From the NCBI RefSeq assembly GCF_020421205.1, contig NZ_JAIZZH010000005.1, forward strand, positions 124,001 through 188,000: 64,000 nucleotides of DNA, read 5' to 3'. This document shows, in pieces, positions 33,156 through 41,764 of the stretch. The stretch is from Hymenobacter pini (lineage in GTDB: Bacteria; Bacteroidota; Bacteroidia; Cytophagales; Hymenobacteraceae). The first letter of the stretch is position 1; each line of letters begins with the position of its first letter. The translations under genes were made by a program, and so were the position numbers. Under the pieces are notes generated by a model that made no database searches, had not been told where the DNA came from, and saw only the letters and a program-made list of their open reading frames with translations.

Positions 33156-36100
33156 ATGATTGCAGAAACCTTTATCCGGCGTCCCGTCACGGCCATTGTT
33201 ACCTCGTTGGTAATTGTGCTGGTGGGGGTGCTGGCCATCCTGAACCTGCCCGTGGGGCAGTACCCGGAAATTACCCCGCCCACCGTATCGGTGAGCGGCA
33301 CCTATACCGGGGCCGACGCCCAAACCGTGGAGCAAACTGTAGCTACGCCCGTGGAGGTGCAGGTGAACGGTACGCCCGGCATGACCTACCTGCAGAGCAA
33401 CAGCACCAGCAACGGGCAGATGAGCATGACGGTGAACTTCGAAGTGGGCACCGACATCAACATTGCCGCCCTCGACGTGCAGAACCGCGTGGGTATTGCC
33501 CTACCCACTCTGCCCCAGGAAGTGCAGCGCCTGGGCCTTACGGTGCGCAAGCGTAACCCCAGCATTCTGATGCTGGTGGCCCTGTACGCGCCCAAAGGCA
33601 GCCACAACACCACCTTTCTTGATAACTACGCCAACGTATTCATCAAGGACGCTTTGCTCCGCACTAAGGGCGTGGGCGACATTGTGAGCCGCGCCGACGA
33701 CTTCTCGATGCGCGTGTGGCTCAACCCCGATAAACTCTCCCAGCTGGGCGTAACGGCCCAGGAGGTATCGGCCGCTATACAGGAGCAGAACGCGCAGATT
33801 GCCGCCGGCTCCATTGGAGCCCCGCCCGCCCAAACCGGCCAGACCTTTGAGTACATCGTGTTTGTAAAAGGTCGCCTCACCAACACCGAGGAGTTCGGCA
33901 ACATCATCGTCAAAACCCGGCCTACGGATGGCTCGGTGGTGTACCTGAAGGACGTGGCCCGGCTGGAGCTGGGCAAGTTCAACTATGCCTCCAACTCCTT
34001 CGTGGATGGCAAGCGGGCCGCCTACCTTCTGGTGTATCAAGCCCCCGGTGCCAACGCCCTCGAAACCTTCGAGAATGTGAACAAGACCATGACGGAGCTG
34101 AAAAAGAGCTTCCCTACGGACTTGGATTACGTGGTACCCTTCGAGGCGGCTACCGTGGTGAAGGTGTCGATTGAGGAAGTACTACACACGCTTGTAGAGG
34201 CCCTGGTGCTGGTGGTTATTGTGGTGTACCTGTTTCTGCAGAGCTGGCGCTCCACCCTCATTCCGGTGCTGGCCATTCCGGTGTCTATCATCGGCACGTT
34301 CCTGTTCTTTATCCCGCTGCACTTCACCATCAACACGCTTACCATGTTCGGCTTCGTGCTGGCCATTGGTATTGTAGTGGACGACGCCATTGTGGTGGTG
34401 GAAGCCGTGGAGCACAACATGAACGAGCGGGGCATGAGCCCCCTGGATGCCACGCTGGCGGCCATGCACGAAATTTCGGCCCCGGTTATTGCCATTGCCC
34501 TCATTCTGGCCGCCGTGTTTGTGCCGGTGGGCTTCATCCCCGGCATCACGGGCCGTTTGTACCAGCAGTTTGCCATTACCATTGCCATTTCGGTGCTGAT
34601 TTCGGCCTTCGTGGCGCTTTCGCTCACGCCCGCGCTGTGCGTGCTGCTGCTCAAGCCCCACAAGCGCGACGAACACTCCAAGGGCATTGACCGGCTGTTC
34701 TACAAGTTCAACACCTGGTTTGATAAGGTCACCAACAAGTACGGTAACGGCGTGGGACGCGGCATCCGCCACTCCCGCTTCGTGGTGATAATTCTGGTGT
34801 GCATTGTGGCCGGTACCGGGCTGCTGTTTGCCAATAAGCCTTCGGGCTTTATCCCCACGGAAGACGAAGGCCGCCTGATTGTGACCTTCAACCTGCCCGA
34901 AGCGGCTTCCACGGAGCGTACCGTAACCACGCTCAAGGAAATCATGAAGGAACTGAGCCAGGTGAAGGGTATCCGGCACTACGCCGGTCTAGGCGGCCTG
35001 AACGCCGTGAACTTCTCCTCCAAATCCAACAGCGGTACGGTGTTCTGCCAGCTGCAGCCCTGGGATGATCGCAAGGACAAAGAACAGCAGCTGCAGGGCC
35101 TGATTGCCACCGTGCAGCAGCGCCTCAGCCGCCTGCGCGAGGCCAACGTGGTGGTGATTTCGCCGCCCGCTATTCCGGGTTTGGGCAACACCGGCGGTTT
35201 CTCGTTTATCCTGCAGGAGCGCGAGGCCGGCGGCGACGTGAAGGTGTTTGACGCTAACCTCCAGAACTTCCTGGGGGCCCTGCGCAAACGGCCCGAAATT
35301 GCCGCCCCGTTCTCGTTCTTCACCGCCAACACGCCCGGCTACCAGCTTACCATTGACCGGGAAAAAGCCAAGAAGCTGGGCGTATCCATTTCCGACATCG
35401 GTACGGCCCTGCGCACCTACCTGGGCTCGGCCTACGTGAACGACTTTACGGTGTACGGCCGCAACTTCCGGGTAGTAACCCAGGCCGACAGCATGTACCG
35501 CACCGATATCAGCAACCTGGGCCAGTACTACGTGCGCAACACCTCCGGTGGTATGGTGCCGCTGAGCGCCGTAACCAGCTACAAGCGCACCGAGTCGGCT
35601 CCGCTGATTTCGCACTATAACCTGTTCCGCTCGGCCGAAATCAACGGCAACGCCGCCCCCGGCTATAGCTCCGGCGACGCCATCAAGGCCCTGCAGGAAA
35701 CGGCCGCTCAGAGCCTACCCCAGGGTTATGGTTTCGAGTTTTCGGGCCTGAGCCGGGAAGAACTGCTGGCCGGGGGCCAGACGGTGTATATCTTCGCTCT
35801 GTCTCTGATTTTCGTATTCCTTTTCTTGGCGGCGCTGTATGAAAGCTGGTCGGTGCCCTTCTCGGTACTGCTGGCCGTGCCGGTGGGCGCGTTCGGGGCT
35901 ATTCTGGCCCTCACCTTCCTGCCCAAACTCACCAACAACGTGTACGCCCAAATTGGTCTGATTACCCTGATTGGTTTGTCGGCCAAAAACGCCATTCTGA
36001 TTATCGAGTTTGCCAAGGAGCGGGTGGATAAAGGCATGCCGCTGGTAGATGCCACCCTGGAAGCCGTACGCCTCCGCCTCCGCCCCATCGTTATGACCTC

Positions 36101-36383
36101 GCTGGCCTTTATCCTGGGCGTGTTGCCGCTGGTGTTTGCCTCCGGCGCGGGTGCGCAAAGCCGCCAAACCATCGGCTGGACGGTACTGGGCGGGATGCTC
36201 TCGGCTACGCTGCTGGCCATTTTCATCGTACCGGTGCTGTACGTGCTGATTACGCGCTTTGCTTACGGTAAGGAGAAGCTGGCCGAGCTGGAAGCCAACT
36301 ACAAGCCCGATGAGGAGCACGGCGGCCCCAAAGAGGAAGGCCCCGGCGAAGGTGACCACTCAGCCGTGCCGCAACCGGCGTAG
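33156..36383 (+). CDS. RND multidrug efflux pump (HAE1 family)
   Basis: A 1075-residue inner-membrane proton antiporter of the AcrB/MexB type. It begins MIAETFIRRPVTAIVTSLVI, as the family does. The transmembrane proton-relay acids are present in LAIGIVVDDAIVVVEAVEHN, and the partner lysine in LIGLSAKNAILIIEFAKE. Two homologous halves, each with a large periplasmic loop, are evident. The length is slightly above the usual 1030-1050 because of an acidic, Glu/Pro-rich tail (EEHGGPKEEGPGEGDHS). Together with the adaptor and the TolC-like protein it makes a complete tripartite pump; its substrates cannot be inferred. A terminator follows. Confidence 0.96.
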   Translation: MIAETFIRRPVTAIVTSLVIVLVGVLAILNLPVGQYPEITPPTVSVSGTYTGADAQTVEQTVATPVEVQVNGTPGMTYLQSNSTSNGQMSMTVNFEVGTDINIAALDVQNRVGIALPTLPQEVQRLGLTVRKRNPSILMLVALYAPKGSHNTTFLDNYANVFIKDALLRTKGVGDIVSRADDFSMRVWLNPDKLSQLGVTAQEVSAAIQEQNAQIAAGSIGAPPAQTGQTFEYIVFVKGRLTNTEEFGNIIVKTRPTDGSVVYLKDVARLELGKFNYASNSFVDGKRAAYLLVYQAPGANALETFENVNKTMTELKKSFPTDLDYVVPFEAATVVKVSIEEVLHTLVEALVLVVIVVYLFLQSWRSTLIPVLAIPVSIIGTFLFFIPLHFTINTLTMFGFVLAIGIVVDDAIVVVEAVEHNMNERGMSPLDATLAAMHEISAPVIAIALILAAVFVPVGFIPGITGRLYQQFAITIAISVLISAFVALSLTPALCVLLLKPHKRDEHSKGIDRLFYKFNTWFDKVTNKYGNGVGRGIRHSRFVVIILVCIVAGTGLLFANKPSGFIPTEDEGRLIVTFNLPEAASTERTVTTLKEIMKELSQVKGIRHYAGLGGLNAVNFSSKSNSGTVFCQLQPWDDRKDKEQQLQGLIATVQQRLSRLREANVVVISPPAIPGLGNTGGFSFILQEREAGGDVKVFDANLQNFLGALRKRPEIAAPFSFFTANTPGYQLTIDREKAKKLGVSISDIGTALRTYLGSAYVNDFTVYGRNFRVVTQADSMYRTDISNLGQYYVRNTSGGMVPLSAVTSYKRTESAPLISHYNLFRSAEINGNAAPGYSSGDAIKALQETAAQSLPQGYGFEFSGLSREELLAGGQTVYIFALSLIFVFLFLAALYESWSVPFSVLLAVPVGAFGAILALTFLPKLTNNVYAQIGLITLIGLSAKNAILIIEFAKERVDKGMPLVDATLEAVRLRLRPIVMTSLAFILGVLPLVFASGAGAQSRQTIGWTVLGGMLSATLLAIFIVPVLYVLITRFAYGKEKLAELEANYKPDEEHGGPKEEGPGEGDHSAVPQPA

Positions 36384-36407
36384 TAACTGGCCTGTTTGTA
36401 AATCATC

Positions 36408-36441
36408 AAAGTCCCGACAGCATCCGCAGTCGGGGCTTTTT
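36408..36441 (+). terminator. Rho-independent terminator of the efflux operon
   Basis: AAAGTCCCGAC pairs with GTCGGGGCTTT, allowing one G-T wobble, around a 10-base loop, and is followed by a T-run. Confidence 0.85.
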
Positions 36442-36474
36442 GTTAGCTTATCTCACGGTTTGAGTGGCTCTCAT

Positions 36475-37401
36475 TTAATATAGCTTACGAAATTCACTAC
36501 CAATTTTTTGCCAGATACCCCGGTAATTGAACAGCCATAGTCGTCCTCTTCCATCGCACCGCAAGTAGGCTTGATCCAACTCTTTCCGGAGCCGAAGCGT
36601 ATCGGCGGGCTGTTGCGGGCCATTGGCGGTTAATAGGTAATCCGGCGAGTCGCCATAGGCACTACCTTGGCTAGTGAAGTAGATTCGGCCGTTACAAGCA
36701 CAGACATCGTGTAATTCATTCACTAACGTGGTTACTCCTACCACTTGCCAGCCCCTCTGGTTTCTCTGAAGTAATTGCCCCTGCTTCAGAAATTTGAACT
36801 GGTGCTTTGCAAAATAGAAATCGTCTGAAATAGTGTCATTCACCGTGTAATCAAGCTCGGGCAAATGCTGTACTGGCCGCCATGCGCTACCAATCTGGTC
36901 CTGCAACTGGTACACGGTTCCGCTATAGGTAACCACTTGTAGCCGTTGACTAGGCTGCGAGTAGATAGAATAAGGAAAGAATATCTGGGGGTCAAACTCG
37001 TGCTTAAACCACGTTTTCCCGAAATCAGTGGACAACATCAGGCGAGCATAATCCACCTCGTGTATGCCGCCCCAGCTGTCTAGGCCCCACAACACGCCCT
37101 GCTCGTCAATAGTCAGACTTTTGAAGAACACGAAATCAAGGTGGCTTTCTCTATCGTGGAGATGTTGCCAGTGGGTTCCACCATCCGTTGTCAGGGCCAA
37201 ACCACCACCATGTTTTACGGCTATCAGCGTATCTGCCCCAACCGGCAGTAAATCCGATACCCCACCATTCTGATTCCGGGCGGGTTCCGTGAAAATAAGC
37301 ACCTCGGAAGGTAAAGCTTCCTTTTGCTGCCTTTCACTTTCCTGACGAGTAGTGCAGGATACCGCTAGTAGAAATAAAGTTACTGCGAATAGCTGATTCA
37401 T
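36475..37401 (-). CDS. Lipoprotein with Asp-box (BNR-like) beta-propeller repeats
   Basis: A 308-residue lipoprotein with a short signal peptide and lipobox AVSC (C16). Sequence repeats of about 45-50 residues contain Asp-box-like words, LTTDGGTHWQHL and LSTDFGKTWFKHE, and further propeller-like strands (GRLWLFNYRGIWQKIG near the end). Such repeats form beta-propellers of the sialidase/WD40 type but do not by themselves show an enzyme. Codons are more AT-rich than in neighbouring genes. The start is ATG 37401. No functional partner is evident. Confidence 0.65.
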   Translation of the reverse strand: MNQLFAVTLFLLAVSCTTRQESERQQKEALPSEVLIFTEPARNQNGGVSDLLPVGADTLIAVKHGGGLALTTDGGTHWQHLHDRESHLDFVFFKSLTIDEQGVLWGLDSWGGIHEVDYARLMLSTDFGKTWFKHEFDPQIFFPYSIYSQPSQRLQVVTYSGTVYQLQDQIGSAWRPVQHLPELDYTVNDTISDDFYFAKHQFKFLKQGQLLQRNQRGWQVVGVTTLVNELHDVCACNGRIYFTSQGSAYGDSPDYLLTANGPQQPADTLRLRKELDQAYLRCDGRGRLWLFNYRGIWQKIGSEFRKLY

Positions 37402-37557
37402 TGGGCGAATCCATTAGGCAAATTCATTTATTAAGCTTAGCAATCAGCTACATAGCCCCAGAACTTAACGAATGGTGATACCAGAATCTTGTCAGCCTGG
37501 TAGTAGCACTTGTAATAGATAAGGTACAGAATCAATCCTCACTTATACTTGCGCTGC

Positions 37558-38448
37558 GTGAAACTACTTTTTTTGGTTTTGGGGTTTGTTGCCCTGTCAT
37601 CATTTATGGCTTCTGCCCAAACCCAGCCCGTATTACCGCTATATACTGGCCCGGTACCCAACTCCAGACCCAGCAAGGTGCGGGAGGTGGTGGAAAAACA
37701 GGCGGGCGGCAGCATCCGGATTTCCAACGTCACGGAGCCGACGCTTACTGTCTTTCGGCCCGCGCAGCCCAACGGCACGGCCATCATCATCTGCCCCGGG
37801 GGTGGCTACGCCCGCCTGGCCATGGACCACGAGGGCTACAATGTGGCCCGCCGCCTCACCGACTGGGGTATTACCGCCTTCGTGCTGAAATACCGCCTGC
37901 CCAACGCCGAAAGCCAACTGGACAAGTCTACCGCCCCGCTGCTGGACGCCCAACAGGCCCTGCGGCTGGTGCGGCAGCGCAGCCAGGAGTACGGCCTAAA
38001 TCCTGCGCGCATCGGGCTGATGGGCTTCTCGGCGGGTGGGCACTTGGCCGCCACGGCTGGCACGTTCAGCGCTACGTCTGTCGCGCCTGATTTTCTCGTG
38101 CTGCTCTACCCGGTTATCAACTTCTCGGATAGTCTGGCGCATCTGGGTTCCCGCACCAATCTGTTGGGCGAATACCCCACCGCCGCTCAAATTCAGCTGT
38201 ATTCCGCCGATGCCCAGGTAACGGCCCAAACGCCGCCGGTCTTTCTGGTGCACGCCCAGGATGATGCCGTAGTGAAAGTGCAGAATAGCCTGCGGTTTTA
38301 CGAAGCCTGCCTGCACCACCAGGTGCCCGTGGAAATGCACCTGTACCCCAAGGGCGGCCACGGTTTCGGTATGCACAACACTACCACCAAAGATGAGTGG
38401 ATGGACCGCCTACGCAACTGGCTGACGGCCGGCGGCTGGCTGCGCTAG
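37558..38448 (+). CDS. Secreted alpha/beta-hydrolase (acetyl-xylan esterase-like)
   Basis: A 296-residue exported hydrolase. GTG 37558 is preferred over TTG 37549 because a signal peptide then begins properly (MKLLFLVLGFVALSSFMASA, cut before QTQP). The oxyanion motif is ICPGGGY, the nucleophile elbow is GLMGFSAGGH with S158, the acid is D236 in HAQDDAVV and the base is H268 in KGGHGFGMH. This pattern is that of the BD-FAE/Axe-like esterases that deacetylate polysaccharides, although general esterase activity is equally possible. Its last four bases overlap the end of a small convergent gene. Confidence 0.8.
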   Translation: MKLLFLVLGFVALSSFMASAQTQPVLPLYTGPVPNSRPSKVREVVEKQAGGSIRISNVTEPTLTVFRPAQPNGTAIIICPGGGYARLAMDHEGYNVARRLTDWGITAFVLKYRLPNAESQLDKSTAPLLDAQQALRLVRQRSQEYGLNPARIGLMGFSAGGHLAATAGTFSATSVAPDFLVLLYPVINFSDSLAHLGSRTNLLGEYPTAAQIQLYSADAQVTAQTPPVFLVHAQDDAVVKVQNSLRFYEACLHHQVPVEMHLYPKGGHGFGMHNTTTKDEWMDRLRNWLTAGGWLR

Positions 38449-38750
38449 AAAAGCTCCTCCCAACTGGCCTCTTGCCCATTCCACCACACCTGGGTTCCTG
38501 GCAAAACAGGCTCGGCACCTTCCTGGGTGAGCAGCAATGCGCGGGTTTCGGGCTCGTTGGGGCGGCTGATTTCCTCCACACTGGCTACTGCCATAGTCTG
38601 CTGGCCGTTGGGCAGCCGCAGTTGCACCTTTAGTGCCGTGTGCAAGTCTAAAAGTTGCAGCGTCGGCACCGCCGCAGTAGGTAACAACAGCACTCCTAAG
38701 CCTGTCAGAGAAAAACTTTCGGCTACCTCAAAAAGTTGTTGTTCATTCAT
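38445..38750 (-). CDS. Small hypothetical protein
   Basis: A 101-residue protein with no signal peptide and no family I recognise. The sequence alternates beta-like stretches: SFSLTGLGVLLLPTAAVP, ALKVQLRLPNGQQTMAVASV and ALLLTQEGAEPVLPGTQVW, ending WNGQEASWEELF. Composition and codon use fit the neighbourhood. The gene is convergent with the esterase and their ends overlap by four bases. The start is ATG 38750. Confidence 0.55.
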   Translation of the reverse strand: MNEQQLFEVAESFSLTGLGVLLLPTAAVPTLQLLDLHTALKVQLRLPNGQQTMAVASVEEISRPNEPETRALLLTQEGAEPVLPGTQVWWNGQEASWEELF

Positions 38751-38876
38751 TCCGTGGAATACGCAAAACTTGCTTTATCAGCCGTCTACGGGCCTTTTAT
38801 GATGAATTACACTTGCTGGGTCTACTACCTAATTGCGGGTGCAGTTGAGCTAAACCTGAGGCTGGTTCTGGCCGTA

Positions 38877-38893
38877 TTGGCATGGTGCTTGCA
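38877..38893 (+). promoter_or_regulatory. Candidate sigma-54 promoter
   Basis: TTGGCATGGTGCTTGCA matches the -24/-12 consensus YTGGCACGRNNNTTGCW at all but one of the defined positions and keeps the exact GG-N10-GC spacing. It lies about 57 bases before the start of the Gly-zipper gene, leaving room for a leader of about 46 bases. Confidence 0.6.
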
Positions 38894-38949
38894 AAACCAC
38901 GTTCAGGGTCACAACACAACCGGCCCGCTGAACCTAATATTCTCTCGAC

Positions 38950-39468
38950 ATGAAAAAGGTAAGTTTGCTTCTCGCCCTGGTTATGTTCTTCACCACCATT
39001 GCCAGCAGCTTTGCGCAGGACCGCAAGGTTAGCTCCAGTGCCAAAGGCGCCATCATTGGCGGTTTGGGTGGCGCTGCCGCTGGTGCCCTTATTAACAAAA
39101 AGAACCGTGTAGTAGGTGGCGCCGTAGGTGGCGTAGCCGGTGGTGCCATTGGCTACAGCATTGGCCGCAACGCCGATAACAAGCGCCGCGCCGAAGCGGC
39201 CCGCGTAGCCGCCGCCCGTCGGGCCGAAGCTCGTCGTGCCGCTGCGTACCGCCAGGGTATTGCCCAGGGCCGCAGCCAGGCCGCTGCCCGTGCTGCTGCC
39301 GTAGCCGCCGCTCCTGCCGCTACCGCTCCAGCCATGATGAGCAGCTTCTCGGCTCCCGGTGCCGCTCCTACCACGCTGGCTATGAGCTCGGCCTACCTGC
39401 CGAACACCGCCTATGGTGCCCGCGACGCCGCTTACCCTACGTCGGAAGTTCGTCGTAAGAGCTGGTAA
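38950..39468 (+). CDS. Exported YMGG-like Gly-zipper protein
   Basis: A 172-residue protein with a signal peptide (MKKVSLLLALVMFFTTIASS, cut after SFA). The mature part starts with a glycine-zipper segment, GAIIGGLGGAAAGALI, and a second, VVGGAVGGVAGGAIGYSIG, which resemble the YMGG/Gly-zipper family of membrane-inserting motifs. After that come an Arg/Ala helix (about 75-120) and an Ala/Pro/Ser tail ending VRRKSW. It is probably an envelope protein that oligomerises in a membrane. It is preceded by a strong sigma-54-like promoter and followed by a perfect terminator. Confidence 0.75.
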   Translation: MKKVSLLLALVMFFTTIASSFAQDRKVSSSAKGAIIGGLGGAAAGALINKKNRVVGGAVGGVAGGAIGYSIGRNADNKRRAEAARVAAARRAEARRAAAYRQGIAQGRSQAAARAAAVAAAPAATAPAMMSSFSAPGAAPTTLAMSSAYLPNTAYGARDAAYPTSEVRRKSW

Positions 39469-39490
39469 TCCGGTTTCCTTCGTTAGCTTC

Positions 39491-39518
39491 AAAGCCCAGG
39501 CCCCCGGGCCTGGGCTTT
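39491..39518 (+). terminator. Rho-independent terminator
   Basis: AAAGCCCAGGCC and its exact complement form a 12-bp stem with a four-base loop, immediately after the Gly-zipper gene. Confidence 0.85.
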
Positions 39519-39568
39519 CTGTTCCCCTTGCTTTTCTCCCGTTCAGCCCTCACCTAACCTCTGTTCCC

Positions 39569-40039
39569 ATGAAACCCATTTTTGGTTTTCTGCTAGCCGG
39601 CGCTGTGCTGGCTTCCTGCTCCACGCCCAAAGCCGATGATGCTGCCGCTGCTGTAAACGTGCAAAGCCTCAATCAGCAGTTCATTGGTGCTTGGAATGCA
39701 AAAAATACCGCTCAATTGGACACCCTGCTGGCCGACGACGTGCAATATGCCCAGGGCGCCACGCGCTTCAACGGCAAGTCGGAAGTGTCGGATAAATGGG
39801 TACGGGCCACGCTCGGCACCATTTCTAACCTAAAAACCTACACCACTTCCACCGGCACCGATGCTAATACCGCCTACGAAGCGGGCACCTTCTCTACCGA
39901 CGTAGAGCCCGAAGGCCCCGGCCAACCCCGCGGCGAAGGTGAAGGCAACTTCATTCTGCTGTGGAAGAAGAATAAGAAAAATGCCTGGAAGCTCAGCTAC
40001 GTGCAGCTCGAAGGCCTACCGGTGAAAGTGGCCAACTAG
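39569..40039 (+). CDS. NTF2-like (DUF4440/SnoaL-type) lipoprotein
   Basis: A 156-residue lipoprotein starting at ATG 39569, with lipobox LASC (C17). The mature part follows the NTF2-like pattern: LNQQFIGAWNAKNTAQLDTL, then LADDVQYAQGATRFNGKSEV, then paired strands ending NFILLWKKNKKNAWKLSYVQ. In this fold a cone-shaped pocket binds small molecules; DUF4440 proteins are mostly uncharacterised. The frame upstream of ATG 39569 runs through the previous terminator and is not coding. Confidence 0.75.
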   Translation: MKPIFGFLLAGAVLASCSTPKADDAAAAVNVQSLNQQFIGAWNAKNTAQLDTLLADDVQYAQGATRFNGKSEVSDKWVRATLGTISNLKTYTTSTGTDANTAYEAGTFSTDVEPEGPGQPRGEGEGNFILLWKKNKKNAWKLSYVQLEGLPVKVAN

Positions 40040-40050
40040 GCTACCTTTCC

Positions 40051-40099
40051 CCATAAACGACAAGCCCCGACCAGATTGGTCGGGGCTTGTCGTTTATGG
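40051..40099. terminator. Bidirectional terminator with 23-bp perfect stem
   Basis: CCATAAACGACAAGCCCCGA followed by CCA pairs without mismatch with its complement across a three-base loop. It sits between the convergent NTF2-like and manganese catalase genes. Confidence 0.9.
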
Positions 40100-40118
40100 T
40101 CACTACATTAATGGGCTA

Positions 40119-41033
40119 CTAGTGGTCTTTCTGGCTGGAGTGGTGGCCGCCACTGCCGCCGAGTGCGCCCTCAATTTTGGTGGTTACCGTCCCAATCAAC
40201 GAGTCTACGGTAGTCATCTGCTCTTTCTGGGCGAAGGCGCTGGGCACGGGCGGTGCCAGCTTCGGAACTCCACCTAGTGGGGCGGCCTTCTCAACGTGGA
40301 ACTCGCCTTTGCCATCCAAGGACGGACCCTGCGTCCAGCGGCCGCCCGTGGTGGTTTCGTTGCCAATATAGGTGCTTACGAAGGCATAGTTGAAGCCCTG
40401 CACTTCCTCGCTCTGCGGGAAGCTATTAGGCACCGGCAGGGCATTCAGACCACCATTTTCTTCGATTACGGCCAGCCACTGCTGCTGGTGCATGGTGTCG
40501 CGGGCAATCAGGAAGGATAGGAAGTCTTTCATCCCGGCGTCATCCGTCATGTGCCAGAGGCGGGTGGCCAGGGTGCGGCCCGTAGCTTCGGCGGCCACGT
40601 TGCTGTACATATCGGCCACAATATTGCCGCTGCCTACTATCCAAGAGCCATTGAAGGGCACGCCGTTGGTATCCGTAGCCAGGGCCGCCATACCCGACGA
40701 GAGGATGTGGCGCGGGTCCATGCCACCCAGGATAGCGCCTACTACCTTGTCCCCGGCAAATTCCTCCTGCAAACTGGTGGGGGCACCTTCCAGGTTGAGC
40801 GCTACGGCCGTGGCCAGCATCTCAATGTGGCTGATTTCCTCGGTGCCGGTTTCCAGCAGCATGTTGCGGTATTTCTCGGGGCCGCGGGAGCCCCAGGCTT
40901 GAAACAGGTACTGCAGGCACACCCGAATTTCACCTTCGATGCCGCCAATGGCTTGCTGCAGCATGCGGGCAAATGCCGGGTTGGGTTTGTCAACACGGAC
41001 TTTGTACTGGAGCTCTCTATCGTGGTAAAACAT
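40119..41033 (-). CDS. Manganese (non-heme) catalase
   Basis: A 304-residue di-manganese catalase that breaks down hydrogen peroxide. The four-helix ferritin-like core has ligands matching the known enzyme: E35 (GIEGEIR), E66 and H69 (TGTEEISHIE), E149 (NVAAEATGR) and H182 (DTMHQQQW). The opening MFYHDRELQYKVRVDKPNPA and the GNETTTGGRWTQGPSLDG segment are family hallmarks. The C-terminal extension ends in a His/Ser-rich GGHHSSQKDH. The start is ATG 41033. The upstream region carries a duplicated 10-bp word and a palindrome that may be operators. Its location next to an aldehyde dehydrogenase cluster suggests stress detoxification. Confidence 0.92.
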   Translation of the reverse strand: MFYHDRELQYKVRVDKPNPAFARMLQQAIGGIEGEIRVCLQYLFQAWGSRGPEKYRNMLLETGTEEISHIEMLATAVALNLEGAPTSLQEEFAGDKVVGAILGGMDPRHILSSGMAALATDTNGVPFNGSWIVGSGNIVADMYSNVAAEATGRTLATRLWHMTDDAGMKDFLSFLIARDTMHQQQWLAVIEENGGLNALPVPNSFPQSEEVQGFNYAFVSTYIGNETTTGGRWTQGPSLDGKGEFHVEKAAPLGGVPKLAPPVPSAFAQKEQMTTVDSLIGTVTTKIEGALGGSGGHHSSQKDH

Positions 41034-41129
41034 ACGCTTAGGTGGTGATTGGTACTTCTACAGCCTGGCTTCCCCGTGAAGCAGACAGTAAGAGTACGCC
41101 TCCCAAACGCCTTATAACCACTCAATAAC

Positions 41130-41175
41130 TACGGATTTCTCTGGTACCTTTTACGGATTTCGGTGGTATTACCAC
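41130..41175. promoter_or_regulatory. Candidate operator cluster upstream of the Mn catalase
   Basis: TACGGATTTC occurs twice, at 41130-41139 and 41152-41161, spaced by 22 bp or about two helical turns. It is followed at once by the palindrome GTGGTA-T-TACCAC (41163-41175). All lie 97-142 bases upstream of the catalase start. Confidence 0.4.
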
Positions 41176-41202
41176 GTACAATCTCCGCCGTACCCAGGCT
41201 CC

Positions 41203-41616
41203 TTACAACCTTTCTGATGGCCGGTGCTCGTACTCTTCCCCATCATACACCGGGGCCATGTTCTGCTCTTCCTCCTCCGTAAACAGCCGGGACCGAATGA
41301 GAAACCGTACACCCAACGGAATTTCCAGCGAGAAGCTGGCCCCGCGGCCCTTCACCACGTCTATCGTGAGCTGGGTATGTTTCCAGTACTCAAACTGCGA
41401 GGCGCTCATGAAAAAGTCGCAGCCGTGAATCTGACCCAGCCACACGTCGTTGCTGCCTACCCGGAATTCGCCTTTAGCAAAGCACATAGGCGAGGATCCG
41501 TCGCAACAGCCCCCGCTCTGGTGGAACATCAGCGGCCCGTGCTCCTCACGGAGCAGGTCGATGGTAGCCTCGGCGGCGGGTGTTACCAATACACGGGCGG
41601 TAGGTTCGGTAGTCAT
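41203..41616 (-). CDS. DUF779 protein associated with aldehyde dehydrogenase
   Basis: A 137-residue soluble protein starting at ATG 41616. DUF779 features are clear: RVLVTPAAEATIDLLREEHG, then HQSGGCCDGSSPMCFAKGEF with three cysteines, then DVWLGQIHGCDFFMSASQFE. The family is repeatedly encoded beside acetaldehyde/aldehyde dehydrogenases of the AldB/ExaC type and is thought to be an accessory protein, though its function is unproven. Here it is directly downstream of such a dehydrogenase on the same strand, with a palindromic repeat in the gap. Confidence 0.85.
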   Translation of the reverse strand: MTTEPTARVLVTPAAEATIDLLREEHGPLMFHQSGGCCDGSSPMCFAKGEFRVGSNDVWLGQIHGCDFFMSASQFEYWKHTQLTIDVVKGRGASFSLEIPLGVRFLIRSRLFTEEEEQNMAPVYDGEEYEHRPSERL

Positions 41617-41643
41617 AGAAAAGGCTGTTGAAAAATACCAGTA

Positions 41644-41734
41644 CGTCATGCTGAGCTTGCCGAAGCATCTCTACCGTGCAACTAACTAAGATGTAGCATT
41701 GCAGTAGAGATGCTTCGACAAGCTCAGCATGACG
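41644..41734. repeat. Palindromic repeat (CGTCATGCTGAGC type), copy 3
   Basis: Arms CGTCATGCTGAGCTTGCCGA and TCGACAAGCTCAGCATGACG, with AGCATCTCTAC/GTAGAGATGCT next to them, enclose a loop of about 30 bases. The element is in the gap between the aldehyde dehydrogenase and the DUF779 gene of one operon. Confidence 0.85.
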
Positions 41735-41764
41735 TTCCTATTTTAGCGCAATCTGCTGTTCAGC

